Source of the DNA: Erigeron canadensis
Lineage: Eukaryota > Streptophyta > Magnoliopsida > Asterales > Asteraceae
NCBI RefSeq assembly: GCF_010389155.1
Contig: NC_057769.1
Span: forward strand, 17,980,735 to 18,044,734
Length of the DNA stretch: 64,000 nucleotides
Direction of reading: 5' to 3'
Notes under the pieces: generated by a model
Database searches by the model: none
What the model saw: only the letters and a program-made list of their open reading frames with translations
Told to the model about the DNA's origin: nothing
Translations under genes and position numbers: made by a program
Shown here: positions 56,457 through 64,000 of the stretch, piece by piece
Numbering within the stretch: the stretch's first letter is position 1
Layout of the letters: every line of letters starts with the position of its first letter

Positions 56457-56820
56457 GCTTAGGCTACACTTTCACCTAAACCAATCACGTGTATCCTTCT
56501 TTACTTTATATAAACTTAGGCTACACTTTCACCTAAACGTGTACGTGTCATGGCAAACCTGAATCGTGTACGTGTCATGTCAAACCTATAGAAGTCTAGT
56601 GACTAGGTGTTCAAGACATGCAATCAATCATAAGACATATAAGAATCAACATATCATCATCACATATTAACATCACATACATCTTTTTTTACTTTAAGGC
56701 CTTTAATCATGCACGTGTCATGGCAAACTATAGAAGTCTAGTGACTAGGTGTTCAAGCCATGCAATCAATCATAAGACATATAAGCATCAACATATCGTC
56801 ATCACATATTAACATCACAT
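56457..56820 (+). repeat. Local direct duplications
   Basis: TTAGGCTACACTTTCACCTA occurs twice (about 56459 and 56516). A longer unit of about 105 bp beginning CGTGTCATG..AAACCTATAGAAG, containing CTAGTGACTAGGTGTTCAAG, occurs at about 56571 and 56715. The two long copies differ at only a few bases, so the duplication is recent. Confidence 0.8.
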
Positions 56821-57190
56821 CGTCAAATCATAAAAAAATCCGTATCAACTTGTCACTCATATCATCATATCGTTATAACATAATAACATCGTATCATCAT
56901 GTTATATTAGCATCATTTCATCTTAACATGAGAGCAACGCTTTATCATATCGTTTCATAATCATTTCGTCATATCATCGTAGTAATGTGTCAGTTTATGT
57001 GTACATAATATCTTTTATTATAGCATCATCAATTGCATTATAGCATCATATCATTTTATTAACATAATATCTTATCATATCAATATCATGTCAATTTATG
57101 TGTACATCATAGACTTTTCATGTCATCACATACTTTATTCCATCTTATCAACATATCATAACAATACATATCATCTCATATCATTGGGGT
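56820..57190 (+). repeat. Degenerate CATAT/CATCAT simple-sequence region
   Basis: Many CATCATATC, CATATCAT and TAACATCA words in irregular order. No coding. Confidence 0.6.
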
Positions 57191-57663
57191 AGCATTTCAG
57201 ACTTCAATATTCGTTTACATAGCCCATATCACCTCCCGTATAATCCTGAATACCCATAAGCAAACAATATACCATTTGGGGAAGTTATTATATTAAAACT
57301 ATGTTTTTGTTGAACCCTCAGCGTGTCAAAGTAGTGGGATCCGTAATAGTGAGCATTGTAACTGATACCGGGAGTTTAATATCTAGTTTTTTCTGCTTAC
57401 GAAATGCTTACGCTTACCAAAAGGACTAGGGCATCTTGTCAAAATCAAAAGCGAGCGGTGACTCTATCGGAATCTATAAAACTCGACTGGAAGCGGTGTG
57501 GAACCCACAACTTAATCTATAAAACGCACAAGGGTATCTTACCTTGGTACTGCTTACAATGAGTTATGTATGTCTTACAGTGCTTGGTAAGTGCTCCCAA
57601 CAACCTAAAACAAGTATAAGATCAATAGATGGTGGAAACAAGACTATAATGTAATTCTGGTCG

Positions 57664-57826
57664 TTTGTGCACCGCATAAACTTTGTGCGTCGCACAAACC
57701 AAAATCCCAAACTTACTGACCTCATTTGTGCACCGCACCAAACCTGTCCGCTGCACAAGCGCCCCCTAAATCGTGAATTTGCAACAAAAGACATCTTTCT
57801 GCACCGCACAAAGTGTGTGCACCGCA
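57664..57826. repeat. TGTGCACCGCACAAA-type repeats
   Basis: About six variants of GTGCACCGCACAAA or GTGCGTCGCACAAA, partly palindromic (GTGCACCGCAC), spread over 160 bp. Short GC-rich inverted words in an AT-rich background. Confidence 0.65.
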
Positions 57827-58579
57827 CATTGGGCTCTGATCAGAAAACTTAACTTCAAACTTGCTCTAAACAATTTCTATTCGATCCCAAACCCTTAATC
57901 CGACATGGAGACATAAAATTAACCTTTTTGATGATACTTTTGATGACTTAAATCAATCCATTAAACCTTAAATCCTTTACAACATAAAGCACTCATTGAA
58001 TCACCCGAATAACATGAAATCGGTAAATGTTTAATCAATTAACCCAACCCATACCCCATGGCCTGGATTGAATACTCATCTATGACTCATAAGATCATAT
58101 TTCAAAGAGGATTTACCTATAATACCTGTAGATGACTTAGGAGATTCTAGGTCTAAACAAAACTTGATCAAAACAGCATGAAACGACTGAAACTTGAGGG
58201 AACTTGCTTGGAGAAGGAGAGAGGATTGGCTGGAGGGTTTCTCACGTTTGATGGCAGATGTTTTGTGACTATTAGGGCTGCCTAATTGGCCTCTAATCCC
58301 TGGCCATCCCTTCCTAAACTTACACTTATGACTTGTCAACTTCTAAACTTAATTTTCTTAGCTTATCTTTCTACCGAGAGTCTCATCACACTAACAAGCA
58401 CTCAAATACTTAACGTTACTTTAATTAATTTCATTAAATATCACATTTACATATTCATATTAAAAACATAAGAATTTGATAATATAATCACATATAAGGC
58501 ACATTTACTTAACGAACCTAACGTTAACTAACGGAAGGTCAAATAGTTAAACACGAAAAGTTTTGGATGTTACAAGGAA

Positions 58580-59480
58580 CTTTGGGTTGCACCACCTTGC
58601 TTTTCTTAAGGATTCACATCTGGCCTTCTAATTGACTTGTTGTCCACCTATCACCCATGATTGCACAAATTCCATTGGATACAAGGTATTCGGATACGTT
58701 TTGAACATTGTACCTGAATCCTGTAACGCTTGTATTTGTTATCTGCCCAATTAGTGCCTCTTCATATCCTCTTTGTATGGATTGAAATTTGAAAATGATT
58801 TCGAAAATTTTGAATACTGGTCATGATATCAGGGACAATATATACGAGCTGCGTTCCTTTGCTCATATCTATTTCCATGGTACCAATAACTGACCTGTCA
58901 TCATTCCTTCTTGTATCTCTTAAAGCAACAAGGACCATTGTTCCTGCTTCACGCCTATGCATTGCTTGGACTCTAACAACAAGTCCAAGGTGTATATGCT
59001 GCATACATGATTGCTTTAGAGCTTTATATGACTCATCATTAATGAGATTAATGTCCTTTTGATCACCTTCTTCTATTATGAGAACTCTTTCTTCACTATA
59101 ATGTTGGTAGACTCTGTGCCTAGATTCAGACCAATCTCTTGATTCGTATAAGACTTCTGCGAGTACCAAATTTGACTTTCTTCTGTTTGACAGCTCCAAC
59201 TCTTGGTCGGGATCTAGCTGACTTTCTATGGTCCTGTTGTAACTTCTGCTTCTCAAGGATCTCGGGATCCTCATTTGGAGTTAGTGGTTGAGGCAACTAG
59301 ACTGACTGTAGTCATGAATTTGATCTTCTTTGATGTATATGGGTTTATAACACTTCTTTTACTAGCAACCTTTACTGCTAAAGATTTAGACCTATTCATT
59401 TTGAGGCTTTAGCATATTTCTCTTTCTCCCTTTTTATCTTGTAGGGATCTTCAAATACGTAGAACGGGATTTGCTTCTTT
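58580..59480 (-). pseudogene. Endogenous caulimovirid movement-protein region
   Basis: The frame 59274-58762 (170 aa), with readable extensions on both sides, has the pattern of the movement-protein domain at the N-terminus of caulimovirid polyproteins. A central block of charged and hydrophobic strands is followed by a conserved C-terminal part near 58600-58760. Upstream (59275-59480) the same polyprotein start is readable but crossed by several stops. Downstream it ends at a gypsy-type LTR at 58574, so capsid, protease and RT are absent here. Order and strand match the two small ORFs to the right. The stops and truncation mark an old, non-functional integrated copy. Genus is not determined. 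Confidence 0.65.
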
Positions 59481-59495
59481 TCAACTAGTGGTTTA

Positions 59496-59810
59496 CTAGT
59501 TTATCATGGCTTCCAATTTTCCAACCTTTTTTACAGCATCTTCAAGTACTTCTGTACTTTTACTTTGATCAAGGAGTTTTGTTAGTCCCCTTTTTACTTC
59601 ACCTAGTTCTTCTTTTGTTCTTTGGGTATCTTCAACTACCTTGACTAATAACTGAATAATGGTGTTGTTTTGCTTGACTAACTTATTAAGATTAGTCCCT
59701 GTTGTAGCTTCTGGTTTACAAAAGCCAATTGCTGGTGGTTCGATGTTTTCTACTGATTCAAATGCTTCTTTATAGACTTCTGATTTTTCAGTGAATCTAT
59801 AACCATTCAT
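59496..59810 (-). pseudogene. Endogenous caulimovirid small ORF (second), coiled coil
   Basis: A 104-aa frame whose start codon overlaps the stop of the preceding ORF in an ATGA (59807-59810). This leaky-scanning arrangement is typical of badnavirus-like genomes. The C-terminal two-thirds is heptad-rich and probably coiled coil, as in badnaviral ORF2 proteins that bind nucleic acid or virions. The frame is open, but the neighbouring polyprotein is broken. Confidence 0.6.
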
Positions 59811-60358
59811 GTGGTGAGAAAGTACTTGATTTCGTTAGTTAGTTCTTTGATCTCTTTCACTTGGACTTCAAGGCTTTCACTTAACGTTAAAGCTTCAGCT
59901 TTAGCTATTCTGGGTTGTTGTGCTATTTGTTCGACAAGTTCCGTAACTTCTCTAAGAGTGAGTGATTTTTGATTTTCTATTTCTGTGGTGAGCTGGGATA
60001 TCCTTTTCAGGATTTGTGCTTGGTTTCTCTTGATGATTTCAATGTGAGCTTCGATTTTCAAAGGTTTTATGGATTGGTGCAACTGTTTGAGGATTGCTTT
60101 ATTACCTAAATTAATTTGATCATAAGTTCCACTAACGTTATTTTCTAAAGATAAAAGATTATTTGAAATAAAATTTAAATGAGGGTTTTCTAAGGATGCA
60201 ACATGTTGAGTTTTTGAATTATGAAAACAATAGAAGGAAATATTTTCTTTAGTTACTGACTGATTATATTTTGGTAGTTCTAAATTTATATAATCAAGGC
60301 CTGCAACTCGGGAATTATCATACAATTCCTGAAGGGATTTTTCAAATCTTTTGGACAT
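59807..60358 (-). pseudogene. Endogenous caulimovirid small ORF (first)
   Basis: A 183-aa frame directly upstream of the second small ORF, ending in the ATGA overlap. Size and position fit badnavirus-like ORF1. The sequence is Gln/Leu/Lys-rich, with an apparent coiled coil near residues 95-175. I see no catalytic motif. Identification rests on gene order and the overlap more than on sequence, so confidence is moderate. Confidence 0.5.
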
Positions 60359-61119
60359 AAAGGATTTCTCAACAAAATTATCTTTTACTAATTTATCATC
60401 AACCGTACTGCCTTTGGGACTTATCTATGCCTATACCTTTTCCGGTCTTTTGAATAAATTAATAAAAGCAATTTTATAAAATCATTCAATTTGTTTGAAA
60501 GAAATTTTAAATTATATACGCAGGAATTTTGGTAGACTTGCCCTTGTTTCAGTCCTTGAAATGGCTGTTTCAGTCCTTGACTAGCTCTCACGCATCTTCA
60601 AATTAGTGTGTTCTTTATTTAATTTTAGACTTACCCTGTATATTTTAGCTTGTCATTAGAATAAATCTAAAATCACTCAACTTGTTGGGCTGTGTTATTT
60701 TAGTAGACTTACGTTATTAGAGCAAATACAATGAACATGATATGCGGGTTAACTTTCGTACTTGTATATTCAGAAAATCTTGCAAAAAATCTTATCTTTT
60801 TATGGATATAATCGCAAGAAATATAATCTTTTTAAGGATAAAATCGTAAAAAAGCTTATCCTTAGAAAAAAGGAAAAAAAAAATCAAAGTCAAACTATTG
60901 CGAGTTGCGATTTTGCCAATTCTTGTTGCGATTTTGCCATTTATTGTTGCGATCTTGTTGCGATTTAGGTTATTTGTTGCGATTTTGTTGGGTATTTTGT
61001 GATAATCCGAAAAAAGTTGGCTTGTTTGGTACGATCGCAACGAAAATTGACTATTTTGGCGATTTTCTCTTATTATTACTATACGACACATCACCAATTC
61101 ATGATTTTTAACACCAACA
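60359..61119. other. Unassigned AT-rich sequence
   Basis: It may include viral leader sequence next to the first small ORF, but no primer-binding site is obvious. A short array of TTGCGATTTTG-like units occurs at about 60896-60990. Confidence 0.3.
60896..60990 (+). repeat. TTGCGATTTTG degenerate repeats
   Basis: Six to seven copies of TTGCGATTTT(G) or close variants with irregular spacing. Isolated and not coding. Confidence 0.6.
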
Positions 61120-61637
61120 TGTTAGTGCAGTTTTTGTGCACTTATTATTGTCCGCTGCAATACAATTCTAAGACTGACATTTTAAAGGCTTTTAAGTTAA
61201 TTCATTGAAGTTAATCGTTTGATGTTAATCTTTTGAGGTTAATCCTTTGAGGTTATTAATATCAAAGCTATTATGTCAGACACAAGTTTAAGAAGTCCAA
61301 CCCATAAATGTTCAGCCTATATATAGGTTTCTTAGGTTATTGTTTACAGTTGATGGTTCTAGTTGCAACAGAGACTCGTCCATAGGGATCGGGTTAGAGA
61401 TATATGCCCCGCCATTCCGTCACTATGTAATTCATTATCAAGAGTCGTCTCGATTGATTCTAATCCGGAATCATCGAGATGTATTTCAAACGGATTCATT
61501 CTTGTAATCATTCGATTAATGATAAAGGAATTCTTTTATATCTTCTGTTCTTATCATATATTTGTATGTATATGTGTGATTTTATTTATAGTCTCAAGAA
61601 CAGATCTAGATGGATTCCGCACATCTAGATTCGTACA
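61120..61637 (+). mobile_element. Copia LTR, plus orientation, 518 bp
   Basis: It runs from TGTTAGTGCAG to ATTCGTACA. A TATA-like CCTATATATAGG lies near 61317. A 14-bp tandem array (AATCTTTTGAGGTT-type, four units, 61199-61254) is inside. A PBS-like GATATCAGAACC follows near 61643. It is homologous, inverted, to 63013-63512. Confidence 0.75.
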
Positions 61638-62196
61638 GATCTCGATATCAGAACCTCTATGCGTGACTTCAAACAACTTTGAGGTTAAATATGGTCGTTG
61701 GATATATAATGTCAAAGAAATTATGTTCATTAATCTTGATGGCCAATGAATTTAAATGACCTCAAATGAAGTGACTTTAAATAACCTGATCGCCTATGAC
61801 TTTAAATAACCTCAATGGCCAATGACTTTAATTAACCACAATGACGATGACTTTAATTAACCACAATGACAATGACTTAAATAACCTCGATAGAAATTTT
61901 AAACAGGTTATTAACTTCAACAAGTATATCGCAGCCTCCATCATATCTAAAAACCCTAATTCTGTTCGACCCCAAAAACAAACACCCATACCAATAAATT
62001 CAACGGAATGATTAACGTGCATCAAAGTAAGTAAGGTCGAATACTAGATTAACTATGATGGAGATCACCTTGACTCAAGAACTGCAAAGGATTCCTTTGA
62101 AGTTAAATAACCTCAATAGATTCTTATTGAAGTTAATCAGAACAATGGTAGCGATCAGTAGTACACCAAATGCATTTTTGATTAACCAACTTTATT
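61638..62196 (+). other. Leader between LTR and gag fragment
   Basis: It contains a tandem of about five 26-bp units near ATGACTTTAAATAACCTCAA between 61742 and 61890. No ORF of interest. It ends at the ATG of the gag fragment. Confidence 0.55.
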
Positions 62197-62870
62197 ATGC
62201 ATGACCATGAAGTTGGTCGTGGAAATTCTCCACCAAAGCTGTTCCGTATGGAAAATTACTGGATGTGGAAAAGACGCTTTGAAGATTACATTCATCTAAC
62301 TAATATAGATATGTGGTTGATGGTAACTCAGGGATATGATTGGCCAACTTTTGAGAAAAATGGAGTGATTGGAAAGTATACTTATATTGAGATGCCAGAT
62401 GTGGAGAAAAAGAAGTATGCGGTTGAAGGTAAGGCCCTTTCTACTTTAACCATGGCCTTGCCTCGGGACAGCGTACATCTTTTTAAGAAGTATGCAACCT
62501 CGAAAGAGTTATGGGATGCTTTAGAAAAGTACTGTGAAGGTGATGCTACTCTGAAGAAAAATCAAATTAAGTTACTTAAGCGATAGTATGAAGCTTTTAA
62601 TGGATTAAAAGGGGAGACTTTGGATGATATCATTACTCGTTTCAATCATTTGACAACTGAGTTAGCTTATTTTGAAGTTGTTTATCCTCAGTCAGAGTTA
62701 GTTAGACAAGCTTTTGGACTCACTACAAAAGGCTTGAACTGAGTATGTTCATGATCTTCAGGACAATAATGACTATAGTACTTTGACTTTTGATACGGTT
62801 GTCTTGAAGTTACGTAATAGGGAAATGAAGCGGAAGATCATATTGAGATCTGTACGAATCTTAGCAAAGC
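62197..62870 (+). pseudogene. gag: Ty1-copia gag fragment
   Basis: The frame 62197-62586 starts with VGRGNSPPKLFRMENYWMW and continues through RFEDYIHLTNIDMWLMVTQG to KYATSKELWDALEKYCEGDA, the N-terminal UBN2-type Gag region. After a stop at 62584 the frame continues with GLKGETLDDIITRFNHLTTEL to about 62740, where a further shift occurs. It is related to the minus-strand gag at 3700-5134. The rest of the element is missing; about 140 bases later lies an LTR in the opposite orientation. Confidence 0.85.
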
Positions 62871-63012
62871 AGGATTCATTTTCTTTCCTAAAGTTTTGAT
62901 AAAGGAAGTCTCCCCTTTTGATACGGTTGTCTCGAAGTTAACTATATATAGGATGATTATGGGTTGGGCTAACGTTTTTATTAGGTCCGTTTAACCGATG
63001 CATATCGAGATC

Positions 63013-63512
63013 TGTACGAATCTATATGTGCGGAATCCATCTAGATCCGTTCATGAGACTATAAACAAACATGCATTTATACAAACCAATATAGATATAG
63101 AACATGAGATATAAAATAATTCCTTTATCATTAATCGAATGATTACAAGAATGAATCTATTTAAAATACATCTCAATGATTCCGGATTACAATAAATCGA
63201 GACGACTCTTGATAATGAATTATATGGTGGTGGAATAGCGGGACATAGATCTCTACCCCGATCCCTATGGACGACTCTCTGTTGCAACTAGAACCATCAA
63301 CTGTAAATAATAACCTAAGAAACCTATATATAGGCTGAACATATATGGGCTGGACTTCTTAAACTTGTGTCTGACATAACTTCAAAGGATTAACCTCAAA
63401 AGATTAACATCAAACGATTAACTTCAATGAATTAACTTCAAAGCCTTTAAAATGTGAGCCTTAGAATTGTATTACAGCGGACAATAATAAGTGCACAGAA
63501 ACTGCAATAACA
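63013..63512 (-). mobile_element. Copia 3' LTR, minus orientation, 500 bp
   Basis: On the minus strand it runs from TGTTATTGCAGTTTCTG at 63512 to GATTCGTACA at 63013. It is the inverted homologue of 61120-61637, including the 14-bp tandem array near 63375-63450. It is preceded by a G-run PPT, so it is the 3' LTR of an element extending right beyond the window. Confidence 0.8.
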
Positions 63513-63526
63513 GACCCCCCCCCCTC
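63513..63526 (-). other. Polypurine tract
   Basis: The minus strand reads AGAGGGGGGGGGGTC directly before TGTTATTGCAG. The uninterrupted G run is longer than in other PPTs here. Confidence 0.75.
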
Positions 63527-64000
63527 TTTACCAATGCAATCAATTCTATCGAACATCGATAATCATCAATTATAGAAAGGCTTAGTTAATAGACATTCCC
63601 TTAAAAACTGATATCGGGTCTTCTTGTTGAAACTCGATCTTCTGACACTGTATCCTGATCTTCAACCTGCAAAATCTTTGTACCTCTATGACAACCAACT
63701 AATCCAACACGTCTCATCGTAGTTCTCCCCCTCAACAGTAGCCACCTCCGAATTAAGCATTGCAATCTTCCACCCTTGGATCTGTTGCGTGAGAAATTAA
63801 TCACGTCTTGCTTAACCGACATGTAATAGAGAAGTTGAATGTCCAACAATCAGTATCACATCAATCAGCTCTCACAAAGATAAGAAACTTTGCAACCTGA
63901 ATCACAAAATGTAGTACCATAAATCATGTGTCAACCAGCAGTGTTTGACTGTCTTGTACCTTCACAATTCCACTAACCACCCGAAGTCTTTCCTATTGGA
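63527..64000 (-). other. 3' internal region of the rightmost copia element
   Basis: Sequence upstream (minus strand) of the PPT. A second purine tract, TGAGGGGGAGAAC, lies near 63726-63737. The 82-aa frame at 63601-63849 is not recognised and I do not call it a gene. The element continues beyond the window. Confidence 0.4.

Larger units (their letters stand above)
56161..58574 (-). mobile_element. Probable gypsy LTR remains, minus strand
   Basis: The right end at 58574 reads TGTAACATCC on the minus strand, a usual gypsy LTR start. It interrupts a pararetroviral movement-protein sequence. The rest is non-coding and contains three repeat zones listed separately. I could not locate the other LTR end or a PBS, and the left part may be a different sequence. 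Confidence 0.4.

Noticed and set aside
60762..61208. Several 68-101-aa frames on both strands
   Set aside because: They cover TTGCGATTTTG repeats and the start of an LTR. Composition is driven by the repeat.
61363..61749. 128-aa plus frame, with a related 78-aa minus frame at 63051-63287
   Set aside because: Both lie within the two inverted copies of the same LTR, so the apparent conservation is LTR homology.

Overview
This window looks like repeat-rich nuclear DNA from a dicot plant. It is AT-rich and made almost entirely of nested, truncated and rearranged retroelements. I found no tRNA, rRNA or CRISPR, and no convincing host gene. The combination of Ty1-copia lineages, additional open reading frames (aORFs) and Tat-type Ty3-gypsy sequence suggests Asteraceae, but that is inference from remembered family resemblance, not a search.

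Layout. 0-2 kb: a CAGTGA-rich degenerate repeat, then an LTR-like sequence with a TATA box and a methionine-tRNA-like primer-binding site (PBS). 2.2-3.5 kb: a 407-aa ORF of unknown function. 3.7-6.9 kb: a minus-strand copia remnant (gag, leader, PBS, 1.2-kb LTR). 6.9-9.4 kb: fragments of a LINE, a copia integrase and gypsy-type LTRs. 9.38-29.3 kb: one family of minus-strand copia elements with ~0.31-0.33-kb LTRs. Element A (9.38-17.2 kb) carries an aORF fused to a short reverse transcriptase/RNase H piece. Element B (17.2-27.25 kb) carries a nearly complete but stop-riddled gag-pol. B's 5' end is replaced by a ~2-kb inverted copy of its own 3' end (27.26-29.32 kb). 29.3-38.7 kb: plus-strand copia element D, 5'-truncated, with an internal integrase-RT deletion, an aORF downstream of pol, a polypurine tract (PPT) and a 3' LTR. 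39.1-40.06 kb: a solo LTR with a perfect CCCAC target-site duplication. 40.36-45.7 kb: the 3' end of a minus-strand Tat-like gypsy element with a spliced aORF antisense to it. 45.76-55.97 kb: element C, a complete LTR-to-LTR insertion with a TACTA duplication, PBS and PPT. It encodes only a Gag coiled-coil protein and an aORF, with no protease, integrase, RT or RNase H, so it is a non-autonomous element. 55.98-58.57 kb: Tat gag and gypsy LTR remains. 58.58-60.36 kb: a decayed endogenous caulimovirid. 61.1-64 kb: two copia LTRs in inverted orientation around a gag fragment, followed by the 3' end of another element.

The most striking pattern is structural. Several of these elements carry arrays of short inverted repeats in which a core sequence is conserved while the flanking arms differ from copy to copy yet stay self-complementary. 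Examples: six copies in the LTR at 5694-6897; three units in the LTR at about 1.7 kb; seven units of exactly 26 nt in the 3' regions of A and B; seven units around an ACAAAGGCG core in A, B and C; and twelve AACGATCT..AGATCGTT palindromes in C. Compensatory change of this kind suggests selected RNA or DNA hairpins in retrotransposon non-coding regions. I regard this as the best candidate for an undescribed system here.
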